NCBI RefSeq assembly: GCF_002017865.1
Contig: NZ_MTJN01000002.1
Coordinates: 2,356,001 to 2,420,000 of the forward strand
Origin: Rhodoferax fermentans
GTDB lineage: Bacteria; Pseudomonadota; Gammaproteobacteria; Burkholderiales; Burkholderiaceae_C
Length of the DNA: 64,000 nt
Reading direction: 5' to 3'
This document shows, in pieces, positions 18,395-26,572 of the stretch. Below the pieces are notes generated by a model. The model was not told the DNA's origin and did no database searches. It saw only the letters and a program-made list of their open reading frames with translations. Each line of letters begins with the position of its first letter. Position 1 is the first letter of the stretch. Position numbers and translations under genes: made by a program.

Positions 18395-19212
18395 GATTGT
18401 TTTTTTCCCAGCCCCAATGTTTCGGAAATCTTCTGCGCCACATCACGCACCATCGGGCCCAGGTCCAGCATGCGTTCTCTGGAGGTGTAGGGCACTGCGC
18501 TGGCCACACTCACGGCGGCCACCACCTCACCACTGACGTCGCGGACAGGTGCGCCCACGCAGCGGATGCCAATTTCGTTTTCTTCCAGGTCCATCACCCA
18601 GCCCTGCGCCCGGTAGCTCAGCATGTCTTCGTGGAACTGCGGCCACGGGCTCAGCAAGACGGGTTCACCGGCTGCCACCTTCTCGGCCACAGCCTCGTCG
18701 TAGAGCGCTTGCCAGGCTTCTGGCGGCAAGCCCAACATGAGTGCCTTGCCGACACCGGTGGAGGCCAGGGGCATGCGGTTGCCGATGCGTGAACGCATTT
18801 CCAGGCCCTTGGTGCCAGAGATCTTGTCCAGATAAAACACCCGGTTGCCTTCTTGGGTGCCCAGGTGCACCGTGTCGCCGGTCATGGCCGCCAGCTCTTC
18901 CAGGAACGGCCGGGCCAGTGCCCCCAGCGGGCGTTGCTCCTGGGCCTTGGTGCCCAGGTAGATCAACCGAAAACCCAGCGAATAACCGCCGTAGGGCACA
19001 TGGTGCAGATAACCCTCGGCCACCAGGCTGTTGAGCATGCGGTGGGTGGTGCTGCGTGGTGTGCCCAGATGGGCGGCAATGCCTTTGACGTCCGAGATGC
19101 CCTGCGCCACACATTCCAGTAGGGCCAGCCCACGCAACAGGGTCTGTGTGCCGTTGCCCTTTTGGGCGTCTTTGGTGTCGCTTTGCAGCGTTGTTGTGTC
19201 TGTGGTGTTCAT
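18391..19212 (-). CDS. IclR-family regulator of the sugar-acid cluster
   Basis: 273 residues: an N-terminal helix-turn-helix (about 22-80, 'AAHLGTPRSTTHRMLNSL') and a C-terminal effector domain. First gene of the minus-strand dgoK-dgoA-tct-lactonase series and divergent from the SDR. An 8-bp inverted repeat at 19236-19257 in the shared promoter region is the obvious candidate operator. The effector is probably a sugar acid or KDPGal-like intermediate. Confidence 0.88.
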   Translation of the reverse strand: MNTTDTTTLQSDTKDAQKGNGTQTLLRGLALLECVAQGISDVKGIAAHLGTPRSTTHRMLNSLVAEGYLHHVPYGGYSLGFRLIYLGTKAQEQRPLGALARPFLEELAAMTGDTVHLGTQEGNRVFYLDKISGTKGLEMRSRIGNRMPLASTGVGKALMLGLPPEAWQALYDEAVAEKVAAGEPVLLSPWPQFHEDMLSYRAQGWVMDLEENEIGIRCVGAPVRDVSGEVVAAVSVASAVPYTSRERMLDLGPMVRDVAQKISETLGLGKKQS

Positions 19213-19235
19213 CTGAACCTCGACTTTGTCTCAAC

Positions 19236-19257
19236 TATTTGGTTGGTTGACCAAATA
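19236..19257. promoter_or_regulatory. Inverted repeat, candidate IclR operator
   Basis: TATTTGGT and ACCAAATA around six bases, a perfect 8-bp inverted repeat lying 24 nt before the IclR start and about 110 nt before the SDR start. A second, wider inverted pair overlaps it: AACTATTTG at 19233-19241 and CAAATAGTT at 19281-19289. Position fits control of both divergent transcripts. Confidence 0.6.
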
Positions 19258-19369
19258 TTAGGATCAAAGTACCATTGTGTCAAATAGTTTTTATCTGTCC
19301 ACATAGTGAGACATTTAATCGGGAATTTGTCCCATCTGACAGCCACTTTTCATCACAAGGAGAAAAAAA

Positions 19370-20146
19370 TTGTTCAATGACTTGAAAGACAAACGGGTTT
19401 TGATCACCGGCTCCAGCGCCGGTATCGGGCTGGCGACCGCGCAGGCTTTTGCGCGGTATGGCGCCAAGATTGGCATCACCGCCCAGGCCATGAGCGAGGG
19501 TGTGCCACAAACGCTGGAGGCCTTGCGCCAGCTCGGTGGGGAGGCCGCATTTTTTGAGGGTGACTTGTGCAACACCCAGGCCTGCCAAGACGTGGTGGCG
19601 CAGTTTGTGGCCCGATTCGGTGGCATCGATGTGCTCATCAACAACGTCGGGGGTCTGGTGGGCCGCCAGCAGATTACGGACATCGACGACGCCTTTTTTG
19701 ACCGGGTGTTTGACCTCAACGCCCGCTCGGCCCACATGGTCACCAAGTACGCCATGCCCCACTTGAAAGCCTCGGCGCAGGCCAGTGGCACCACCGCCTC
19801 GGTGATTCTGGTGGGCTCGTTTGCCAGCTACATGGGTGGTGGCCCAGGTGCGTCGCTGTACGCGGCCGCCAAAGCCTGGATCCACACCATCCAGAAAAAC
19901 TGGGTGACGTCTTACACCAAGGATGGTGTGCGCTTCAACGTGGTGGCGCCGGGCACCGTGGACACCGCATTCCACGCCGACAAAAACGACGCGGTGCGTG
20001 CCCAGATCAACGCCAGCATCCCGATGGGCCGTTTTGCCACGGCGCAGGAAGTGGCACCCAGCTTCCTGTTCCTGGCCTCACACGCCTGCAGTGGCTACAT
20101 CACCGGCCAGGTCATCAACGTCAACGGTGGGCAGTACATGCCCTGA
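19370..20146 (+). CDS. Short-chain dehydrogenase/reductase (probable sugar or sugar-acid dehydrogenase)
   Basis: A 258-residue classical SDR: cofactor loop 'TGSSAGIG' (about 14-21), 'NNVGG', catalytic Ser in 'VGSFAS' and 'YAAAK' Tyr/Lys. The start is TTG at 19370, with AAGGAG exactly 7 nt upstream; the nearby ATG at 19377 is out of frame. Divergent from the IclR operon. In a De Ley-Doudoroff type route it would oxidise the aldose to its lactone before the SMP-30 protein. The substrate is inferred from neighbours only. Confidence 0.82.
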   Translation: MFNDLKDKRVLITGSSAGIGLATAQAFARYGAKIGITAQAMSEGVPQTLEALRQLGGEAAFFEGDLCNTQACQDVVAQFVARFGGIDVLINNVGGLVGRQQITDIDDAFFDRVFDLNARSAHMVTKYAMPHLKASAQASGTTASVILVGSFASYMGGGPGASLYAAAKAWIHTIQKNWVTSYTKDGVRFNVVAPGTVDTAFHADKNDAVRAQINASIPMGRFATAQEVAPSFLFLASHACSGYITGQVINVNGGQYMP

Positions 20147-20171
20147 TGGCTGGCGCCAACCGCAGCTACGG

Positions 20172-20234
20172 TACTATCTAAACCGTAGCTGTTATCCCTT
20201 TGCCAATAAGGGTTAGAGGGCCATTTAGGCCTAA
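20172..20234 (+). repeat. Short hairpin repeat, copy 5
   Basis: GTACTATC, then CCCTTTGCCAATAAGGGTTA and GAGGGCCATT. It lies between the convergent SDR and aroD genes. Arms are diverged but order and tail are those of the family. Confidence 0.6.
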
Positions 20235-21019
20235 ATCTGGGGCTGGCCCATGGCCCGCTCCAGCACCTGCAGCACCGCTGCCAGGTCCTCAATCGGTACC
20301 TGGCCGGGGGCCGAGCTGGCGGCGCCCACGGCAAAACTCAGGGCTGAGCCAAACACGCCACCGACCAGGCGGCTGACCGCACCATACGGCCCCATCGACA
20401 TGCTGATGAGCGGAATCTGCAGCTGCTGGCTGGCGCGGCGGGTCGCGTTCAGCAGGGTCAACACATCGTCCAGGTCACGCGGCATGACCGCCACCTTGGC
20501 CACATCGGCGCCGAGTTGTTCGGCCAACAAGAACTTGGCGGCCAGCACCTCGGGCGCCGGGGTTTCAGAGAAGTTGTGGAACGACAGCACCAGCGCCACA
20601 CCGTTGGCGCGGGCACAGGCCTGCACCTGGGCCACGTGGGCCGGGTCGTTGGCCATTTCGTAGTCGATCAGGTCGATGGCCTGGCTCTCACACACCGCTT
20701 GGTACAGGGCAATCACCTGCGGTTCGGTCAGCGCGATCGGTTCACCGCCTTCAAGGGTGGAGCGCCGGGTGAACAGCAGCGGCAGCGGGCCCGCCACCTT
20801 TTTGATGGCGCGGGCTGCGGCAATCACGGCCTGGGTGTCTGCCAGCTGTTCAAAAAAATCCACCCGCCACTCGAGCACATCGGGCTGTTTGGGCAGCACC
20901 ACGGCCAGCTCGGCCATCAGCGCGTCCAGACTGCGTCCGACCAGTGGGGCGCAGATCAGCGGCAGTTTGCCGCCTGCGATGGGTTTGCCACGCAAGGTGA
21001 TGGGTCGGGGGCTGGGCAT
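20231..21019 (-). CDS. aroD: 3-dehydroquinate dehydratase, type I
   Basis: Converts 3-dehydroquinate to 3-dehydroshikimate. 262 residues with the type I active site: H148 in 'LSFHNFSETP' and Schiff-base K175 in 'VAKVAVMP'. ATG at 21019 has GAGGA at a good distance; the frame is open further up to 21160 but without protein-like character. Betaproteobacteria usually use the type II enzyme for biosynthesis, so this copy may serve quinate or shikimate catabolism. Such partners are not in the window. Confidence 0.9.
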   Translation of the reverse strand: MPSPRPITLRGKPIAGGKLPLICAPLVGRSLDALMAELAVVLPKQPDVLEWRVDFFEQLADTQAVIAAARAIKKVAGPLPLLFTRRSTLEGGEPIALTEPQVIALYQAVCESQAIDLIDYEMANDPAHVAQVQACARANGVALVLSFHNFSETPAPEVLAAKFLLAEQLGADVAKVAVMPRDLDDVLTLLNATRRASQQLQIPLISMSMGPYGAVSRLVGGVFGSALSFAVGAASSAPGQVPIEDLAAVLQVLERAMGQPQI

Positions 21020-21175
21020 GGGGGTGGTCCTCGGATAAATAGCAGGGTCGCAGCGCTTGGGCGCAGGCTGGCACTTTACGTCATCTGGCACGAGGTTTTG
21101 GCTGTTGGGCTGTTGATGTGTGGCCCTGGATGGGGATTGGTTGCGGCAAGCTTTCCGCATGGGTGAGCACTAGAG

Positions 21176-21232
21176 TGCTATAGTAAAAAGAGCTACTTGC
21201 CCTTGTTGTCAAAGGGCTAGTGACCAATTTCT
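21176..21232 (+). repeat. Short hairpin repeat, copy 6
   Basis: GTGCTATAGT, then CTTGCCCTTGTTGTCAAAGG GCTAG and an A/T-rich tail. It lies between the 5' side of aroD and the 3' end of the RutR-like gene, ending at the latter's stop codon. Confidence 0.6.
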
Positions 21233-21885
21233 TATAAACCACAGCCACGCAGCAGCAGGCTCACCACATGTTCGGTGGCTTGCGACTGGTCATTCGCGGT
21301 GAACGTGTCTTGCCCCAGCACCGCGCAGACCTGCACCTCAAAGTCGGCATAGGTCTGGGTGGCGGCCCACAGGGTGAAAAACAAATGGATCGGGTCGACC
21401 GGTGCCATCCGGCCACTGCGCACCCACTGGTTAATCACCTCAGCCTTGGCCAGGACCAATGGGCGCAGCTCGGTGGCCAGCAGCTGTTTAACCACTGGTG
21501 CGCCGTGCAGGAGTTCATTGGCAAACACGCGTGAGGCGTGGGGCCGCAGCATGGCGAGTGCCATCTTGGCGCGGATGTAGGCCTCGATCGCCGTTCGGGG
21601 ATCGGCCTCGGGGGTGAAGACTTCGGTGGGCACCAGCCAGTCCTGCAAGGTGTGGGCCAGCACCGCGCGGTACAGATCCTGTTTGGCGCCAAAGTAATAG
21701 TGCAGGTTGGCCTTGGGCAAACCGGCCTCGTCGGCAATCGCGGCCATGGTGGCGCCGCCAAAACCGGCACCGGCAAACACCCGCTCTGCTGCGGCCAAAA
21801 TGCGCGCTTCGTTGGCCTGGCGGATCTGGCCCTTGGCGCTGTCGTCGAGGGTCGGCTGGAGTTGGCTGCGTTGGAGCGGTGTCAT
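21232..21885 (-). CDS. rutR: TetR-family regulator of pyrimidine utilisation, RutR-like
   Basis: 217 residues: TetR helix-turn-helix near 30-76 ('KANLHYYFGAKQDLYRAVL') and a ligand domain very like E. coli RutR ('DWLVPTEVF', 'WAATQTYADFEVQVCAVLG'). RutR senses uracil and releases its operator when bound. It follows the ABC importer genes after a hairpin terminator. Two RutR-like palindromes are seen, before preT and before the importer ATPase gene, so its likely role is to repress both. ATG 21885 is preferred over TTG two codons upstream. Confidence 0.8.
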   Translation of the reverse strand: MTPLQRSQLQPTLDDSAKGQIRQANEARILAAAERVFAGAGFGGATMAAIADEAGLPKANLHYYFGAKQDLYRAVLAHTLQDWLVPTEVFTPEADPRTAIEAYIRAKMALAMLRPHASRVFANELLHGAPVVKQLLATELRPLVLAKAEVINQWVRSGRMAPVDPIHLFFTLWAATQTYADFEVQVCAVLGQDTFTANDQSQATEHVVSLLLRGCGL

Positions 21886-21893
21886 GGTCAATC

Positions 21894-21927
21894 AAAAAAG
21901 GGGTCTTACCCTGCCGGATAAGACCCC
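21894..21927 (-). terminator. Rho-independent terminator between the importer operon and rutR
   Basis: Minus-strand stem GGGGTCTTA / TAAGACCCC, with an inner CC/GG extension, followed by six T residues at 21894-21899. It ends the ABC operon 9 nt before the RutR ATG, so the regulator is made by read-through or from a start close to the hairpin. Confidence 0.8.
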
Positions 21928-21949
21928 CAGAAGTGTAAAAGCAGGCGCC

Positions 21950-22966
21950 TTACTTGGCCGACGCTTCCCACACCACATGGCTGTAGGCGGCTTTGCCCGG
22001 GTCTTTCTTGATCACCGGTGAACTGCCCGCAGCCAGCAGCACCTTGACCGTGCGCTCATAGGCGGCGGGCTCCAGGTACCCGATCTTGGCCGTGCCCGCG
22101 TTGCTGATCAGCTTGGCCACGTTTTCCATCTGGCGTTGCTGCACTTTTTCAGACGCGCTGCCTGACATGTCGTTGGCAACCACAATCTTGGCGGCCTCGG
22201 CCGGGTTCTTGACCGCGTCGTTCCAGCCCTTGAACGTGGCTTTGAGGAACTTGCCCATCTTGGCCACAAAAGCCGGGTCTTTGAGTTTGGCTTCCATCAC
22301 ATACAAGCCGTCTTCGAGCGAGGCCACGCCTTCTTTTTCATAGAAGAAGGTGACCAGATCGCTTTCTTTGACACCCGCGTCCACCACCTGCCAGTACTCG
22401 TTGTAGATCATGGTCGAGATACAGGCGGCCTGGTTTTGCAGCAGCGGGTCGACGTTGAAGCCTTGTTTGAGGATCTTGATGTCGGTGCCGGGTTTGTAGC
22501 CCAGCTTGGCCATCCAGTTCAGGAACGGGTACTCGTTGCCACCGTACCAGACACCCAGGGTCTTGCCTTTGAAGTCTTTCGGGCTGCTCACACCGCTGGC
22601 CTTTTTGCAGGTCAGCATCAGGCCGGACTGGTTGAACACCTGGGCGATGTTGACCAGCGGCACACCGGCTTCGCGTGCGGCCAGGGCGTCAGGCATCCAG
22701 TTCACCACCACGTCAGCGCCATTGCCCGCAATCACCTGCACAGGCGAGATATCCGGGCCACCGGGTTTGATCGTCACGTCCAGCCCCTCGGCCTTGTAGT
22801 AGCCCTTGCTTTGCGCCACGTAGTAACCGGCAAACTGCGCCTGTGGCAGCCATTTGAGCTGCACGGTGACCTTGTCGGCCGCGCTGGCGCCCATGCTGGC
22901 AGTCACGCCACACACGGCCAGTACCGCAGCCATCAGGCCGCTGGAGAACTTGGAAGAACGACTCAT
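21950..22966 (-). CDS. ABC transporter substrate-binding protein (NMT1/ThiY/SsuA-like), probable pyrimidine receptor
   Basis: A 338-residue periplasmic protein. Signal peptide to about residue 30 (cleavage after ASAA), then the NMT1/ThiY signature opening 'VQLKWLPQAQFAGYYVA' and 'GGPDISPVQVIAGNGADVVV'. This family binds hydroxymethylpyrimidine-like and other heterocyclic compounds. ATG at 22966 has AAGGAG 8 nt upstream. Last of four co-directional importer genes. RutR-type control and linkage make uracil or thymine a plausible ligand; riboflavin or thiamine precursors are alternatives. Confidence 0.82.
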   Translation of the reverse strand: MSRSSKFSSGLMAAVLAVCGVTASMGASAADKVTVQLKWLPQAQFAGYYVAQSKGYYKAEGLDVTIKPGGPDISPVQVIAGNGADVVVNWMPDALAAREAGVPLVNIAQVFNQSGLMLTCKKASGVSSPKDFKGKTLGVWYGGNEYPFLNWMAKLGYKPGTDIKILKQGFNVDPLLQNQAACISTMIYNEYWQVVDAGVKESDLVTFFYEKEGVASLEDGLYVMEAKLKDPAFVAKMGKFLKATFKGWNDAVKNPAEAAKIVVANDMSGSASEKVQQRQMENVAKLISNAGTAKIGYLEPAAYERTVKVLLAAGSSPVIKKDPGKAAYSHVVWEASAK

Positions 22967-22997
22967 GGCAAAAGCTCCTTGGGGTTGAAAAAAAACG

Positions 22998-23957
22998 TCA
23001 GAGTCCGCGCACCGAGGGGTGCCAGAACGCCACCCGGCGCTCACACTGCACCAGCAGTGCATAAACCAGTGAGCCGGTCACCGCCGCCACCACAATGGCG
23101 CTCCAGACCAGCGGCATGTTCATGCGCGAGGCCTCGGTCGAAATCCTGAAACCCAGTCCGGCAGTGGGTGAGCCAAAAAACTCGGCCACAATGGCACCGA
23201 TCAGCGCCAGCGTGGCGTTGACTTTGAGTGCCCCAAAAATGAAAGGCATGCAAGCGGGCAGGCGCAGCGCCAGCAGGGTACGGCCGTAACTGGCGGCATA
23301 ACTGAACATCAGCTCGCGCTCCAGCTTGCCGGTGGCCTTGAGCCCGGCCAGGGTCGAGACCATCATCGGGAAAAAGGTCATCAGCACCACCACTGCGGCC
23401 TTGGACGGCCACTCGAAACCAAACCACATCACCGCAATCGGGGCCACCGCCACCAGCGGCACCGTGCTGGTGAGTGATGCCAGCGGCAGCAGGCCACGCT
23501 GCAAAAACGGTAGCCGATCAATCGCTACCGCCACGGCAAAACCCAGGCCTGAGCCCAGTGCCCAGCCAATCAACACCGCCTTGAGCACGGTCTGCACAAA
23601 GTCGCCCCACAACACCTCACTGTGTTCACCGAGGGACTGCAGGATCAGGCCCGGCGGTGGCAACAACACACGTGGCACCTCAAACGCCACCACCAGCAGC
23701 TGCCAGAAGTAGAGGACCCACAGGCCAAACAGTGCTGCGGTGGCGGTGCCAAGCCAGCGGCTGCCATCCAGGGCGGCCAACAAGCGCACCGACTCCACCG
23801 CCAGCGCTGCGATGACCAGACTGGCCAACCAGAACACCGCGTCCGGCGAGCCGCCTTCGGGCAGCTTTCCTTGTGCGGCTGGATGGATGAACAACAAACA
23901 CGCCCCCGCCAGGCTGCACACCGCAAACACCAGGGCTTTGACCAGCGAGAGTTTCAT
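22998..23957 (-). CDS. ABC transporter permease (second of pair)
   Basis: 319 residues with about seven hydrophobic segments. The BPD inner-membrane domain includes the coupling-helix region 'EAA'-like 'YAASYGRTLLALRLPACMPF' in SsuC/ThiX style. Two extra hydrophobic segments precede the permease domain. The start overlaps the stop of the first permease by 4 nt (ATGA), which indicates translational coupling. It would pair with the 298-aa permease as a heterodimer. Confidence 0.85.
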   Translation of the reverse strand: MKLSLVKALVFAVCSLAGACLLFIHPAAQGKLPEGGSPDAVFWLASLVIAALAVESVRLLAALDGSRWLGTATAALFGLWVLYFWQLLVVAFEVPRVLLPPPGLILQSLGEHSEVLWGDFVQTVLKAVLIGWALGSGLGFAVAVAIDRLPFLQRGLLPLASLTSTVPLVAVAPIAVMWFGFEWPSKAAVVVLMTFFPMMVSTLAGLKATGKLERELMFSYAASYGRTLLALRLPACMPFIFGALKVNATLALIGAIVAEFFGSPTAGLGFRISTEASRMNMPLVWSAIVVAAVTGSLVYALLVQCERRVAFWHPSVRGL

Positions 23958-24850
23958 GTCTGGCCTCCGCGGCGACTCAACACCAGTTTTTCCACACCCG
24001 CCACCACCAGTGTCAGCGTCAGGCCCAGCAGCGCCGACATCACGAGTGCCGACCAGATCTGCACCGTGTTGCCATAGTAGGAGCCGGTGAGCAAACGTGC
24101 GCCCAGGCCCGCCACCGCACCGGTCGGCAACTCGGCCACCATCGCACCCACCAGTCCGGCGGCAATGCCCACGCGCAGCGCCGGAAACAAAAACGGCAGG
24201 GAGGCGGGCAGCCGCAAAAGCAACAGCGCCTGCCACTTGCTGGCTGCGTAGGTGTGCAGCATTTCGGTTTCGATCTTTTGGGGTGAGCGCAGGCCTTGCA
24301 CCATCGCCACCGTCACCGGGAAAAAGCACAAATACATCGCAATCACCGCCTTCGGCGCCACGCCCGAGAAACCCAGGCTGCCCAGAATCACCAGCACAAT
24401 CGGCGCAATCGCGAGCACCGGCACACTTTGCGAGGCCACGATCCAGGGCAGCAAGGCGCGGTCCAGCGTGCGTGAATGGACGATCAGCACCGCCAGCACC
24501 AGCCCGAGCAGGGTGCCCAGCACAAATCCCCACAAGGTGGACTCAGCCGTCACCGCCACATGAAACAGCAGGTTGCGTGGGGAGTTGATGGGCCAGTCGA
24601 CCAGGCTGCTCCAGAAATCACGCGCCACCTGGTGCGGTGTCGGCAAGACCGGGCGCTGCATGTCCATCGTGGCCCCCACCAACTGTTGCCAGGTCCAGGG
24701 CGTGTCGGTCGGCAGCACCCTCTCAATCGCGCCAGGCGCGTTCATGGCCACCGCAGCGACATACCACAATACCAAAATAAATAGCAGGATGACCAGCACC
24801 GGAAAGGCCTTGTGGCCTATTTGGCTCACAAGACCGGCTGGCTTAGACAT
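23954..24850 (-). CDS. ABC transporter permease (first of pair)
   Basis: 298 residues, SsuC/TauC/ThiX family, with the coupling-helix block 'YAASKWQALLLLRLPASLPF'. ATG at 24850 lies 8 nt inside the ATPase gene; the frame is open further up but the overlap start is the natural one. It pairs with the 319-aa permease downstream. Importers of this family normally use one permease gene; two different permeases occur in pyrimidine-type importers. Confidence 0.85.
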   Translation of the reverse strand: MSKPAGLVSQIGHKAFPVLVILLFILVLWYVAAVAMNAPGAIERVLPTDTPWTWQQLVGATMDMQRPVLPTPHQVARDFWSSLVDWPINSPRNLLFHVAVTAESTLWGFVLGTLLGLVLAVLIVHSRTLDRALLPWIVASQSVPVLAIAPIVLVILGSLGFSGVAPKAVIAMYLCFFPVTVAMVQGLRSPQKIETEMLHTYAASKWQALLLLRLPASLPFLFPALRVGIAAGLVGAMVAELPTGAVAGLGARLLTGSYYGNTVQIWSALVMSALLGLTLTLVVAGVEKLVLSRRGGQT

Positions 24851-25670
24851 GGTGTCCGTCAGCCAGGGCTTCGCGCACCTCATGCGCCACCGACACAAAT
24901 TCTGGTGTGTCGCGCAGGCCCAGATGCCGCTCGTTGGGCAGCGGTGAATCAATCACCTTGACGATGCGCCCAGGGCGCGGTGACATCACCACAATTTTGG
25001 TGGACAGGTAGACCGCCTCGGCAATCGAGTGGGTCACAAACACCACGGTGCGGCGTTCGCGCTGCCAGAGCTGCTGCAGCTGCTCATTCAAACGGTCGCG
25101 GGTGATTTCGTCGAGCGCGCCAAAAGGCTCGTCCATCATCAGAATCTTCGGCTCAAACGACAGCGCCCGGGCGATGGACACCCGCTGCTGCATGCCGCCG
25201 CTGAGTTGCCAAGGGTATTTGTTCTCAAAACCTTTGAGGCCCACACGCTCCAGATGCTCGATGGCGATGACTTTGCTGTCGGCCTTGGAGCGACCCTGGA
25301 TCTGCAGCGGCAGCGTCACATTGGCCAACACCGTGCGCCACGGAAACAAGGCGGGTGCCTGAAACACATAACCGTAGGCTCGCGCCAGTCGCGCTTCGTG
25401 CGGGCTGACACCGTTGACCAGCACCTGCCCGGCGCTGATTGGCTCCAGATCGGCAATCACCCGCATCAGCGTGGTCTTGCCACAGCCCGAGGGGCCAATC
25501 AGCGAGACAAACTCCCCTTCACGGATGTCCAGATCGATGTTGTCCAGCGCATGCACCGGTGTGTCGGCAGTGGGGTACACCACGCTGGCCTGCCGAATCG
25601 CCACCGCCAGCCGTCCCCCTGCGGGTGGGCTGATCTGGGACAGTGGTGATGAAGCTTGAGGGTGTTTCAT
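24843..25670 (-). CDS. ABC transporter ATP-binding protein (SsuB/ThiZ type)
   Basis: 275 residues with the complete nucleotide-binding set: Walker A 'GPSGCGKTT', signature 'LSGGMQQRV', Walker B 'ILMMDEPFGALDE', and H-switch 'VTHSIAEA'. ATG at 25670 is chosen. The TTG at 25718 would start with residues lacking family likeness and falls close to the predicted operator. First gene of the importer operon, preceded by a RutR-type palindrome and a sigma-54 promoter. Confidence 0.88.
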   Translation of the reverse strand: MKHPQASSPLSQISPPAGGRLAVAIRQASVVYPTADTPVHALDNIDLDIREGEFVSLIGPSGCGKTTLMRVIADLEPISAGQVLVNGVSPHEARLARAYGYVFQAPALFPWRTVLANVTLPLQIQGRSKADSKVIAIEHLERVGLKGFENKYPWQLSGGMQQRVSIARALSFEPKILMMDEPFGALDEITRDRLNEQLQQLWQRERRTVVFVTHSIAEAVYLSTKIVVMSPRPGRIVKVIDSPLPNERHLGLRDTPEFVSVAHEVREALADGHHV

Positions 25671-25722
25671 GGGCACGGATAAAGGGAGCGTTGCACCAAA
25701 AAGCAGCCTTGTTTTCAAGAAT

Positions 25723-25738
25723 CTAACCAGTTGGTCAA
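25723..25738 (-). promoter_or_regulatory. RutR-type operator before the ABC importer
   Basis: On the minus strand TTGACCAACTGGTTAG, matching 12 of 14 defined positions of TTGACCA-NN-TGGTCAA, with the left half complete. It spans +7 to +22 of the predicted sigma-54 start, the same position as the site before preT. Confidence 0.75.
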
Positions 25739-25754
25739 CTTACGCCAGGGGCAA

Positions 25755-25771
25755 AGCGAGTTTCGTGCCAG
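25755..25771 (-). promoter_or_regulatory. Sigma-54 (-24/-12) promoter of the ABC importer operon
   Basis: The minus strand reads CTGGCACGAAACTCGCT, which keeps every defined base of YTGGCACGR-N3-TTGCW except one T. Predicted start about 25744. It is the best-matching of the three sigma-54 promoters I see in the window. Confidence 0.78.
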
Positions 25772-25883
25772 TGAGTTTGGGGTGAAACACCTGGCCCCAC
25801 ATCGGGACAAACGCGCAGGTGAGTTGTATTTGCTGGCGTCCAGCGTGGTCACAATCAGGCTCTGTTCTAAAAAGGGGGCGGAC

Positions 25884-26354
25884 ATGTTGCCATTCGGTGT
25901 CACGCGGCGGCGTGTGGGGGGTGCGGTGCTGGTGTTGCTGCAGTTCGGCTTGCTGCTCTGGTTGGCGCTGATGGCGGCACCCGCTCTGATGCAGCGTGGT
26001 ATGACCCTGTCAGGCTGGCTGCTGGTGGGTTTGTCAGGTGGGCTCGGCGGCTGGACCTTGTGGCACAACCGCCTGGGCAACTTCAATGTGCACCCCGAGC
26101 CCAAAACCCATGGCCAACTGGTGACCACCGGGCCGTACCGGCTGATCCGCCACCCGATGTACACGACCGTGTTGCTGCTGGCAGCAGCGCTGGCGCTGGT
26201 GACAGGCAATGCGTTGGCGTGGCTGGCCTGGGTGGCGCTGTTCGGTGTGTTGTTGACCAAGGCGCGTTTGGAAGAGGACTGGTTGTGCGAGCACCATCCT
26301 CTCTACGCCAGCTACCGCCAGCACAACAAGCGTTTTGTGCCCTGGTTGTACTGA
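25884..26354 (+). CDS. Isoprenylcysteine carboxyl methyltransferase-family membrane protein
   Basis: 156 residues with about four membrane segments. It carries the ICMT/PEMT signature: 'GPYRLIRHPMYTTV' (RHPxY) followed by 'LEEDWLCEHHPLYASY' and 'KRFVPWLY'. Bacterial members methylate small lipids or other unknown acceptors using S-adenosylmethionine. The frame is open upstream to 25731, across the importer promoter, but ATG 25884 follows a GGGGGCGG stretch and starts just before the first membrane segment. Divergent from the importer operon. Confidence 0.78.
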   Translation: MLPFGVTRRRVGGAVLVLLQFGLLLWLALMAAPALMQRGMTLSGWLLVGLSGGLGGWTLWHNRLGNFNVHPEPKTHGQLVTTGPYRLIRHPMYTTVLLLAAALALVTGNALAWLAWVALFGVLLTKARLEEDWLCEHHPLYASYRQHNKRFVPWLY

Positions 26355-26391
26355 GCCGGGATTCGGCCGCCGAGCCCGCTGTCGCCGGTCT

Positions 26392-26559
26392 TCAGCGCAT
26401 GCTGCGGTGGTAGCTGCGCAGAATCAGTGCAGAAAGTTTGAGGGGTGCAAAACGCAGCCAGCCCGGCAACCAGTCTGGCGCGCTCAGCGACACCCGTGTG
26501 GCCCAGCGGGTGTAGGGCCGCAGCCAGCTGGTTTTTTCAACAAAACGACGTTTATCCAC
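26392..26559 (-). CDS. Small basic protein (55 aa), function unknown
   Basis: An open frame from GTG 26559 to TGA at 26392, beginning VDKRRFVEKTSWLRPYTRWA and ending YHRSMR. It has protein-like composition (Trp-rich, basic, hydrophobic LKLSALILRSY) and starts 13 nt after the stop of the 565-aa gene on the same strand. No good ribosome site is seen, so translation may be coupled. No family recognised. Confidence 0.45.
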   Translation of the reverse strand: MDKRRFVEKTSWLRPYTRWATRVSLSAPDWLPGWLRFAPLKLSALILRSYHRSMR

Positions 26560-26572
26560 GGTGTGTGCCTAT

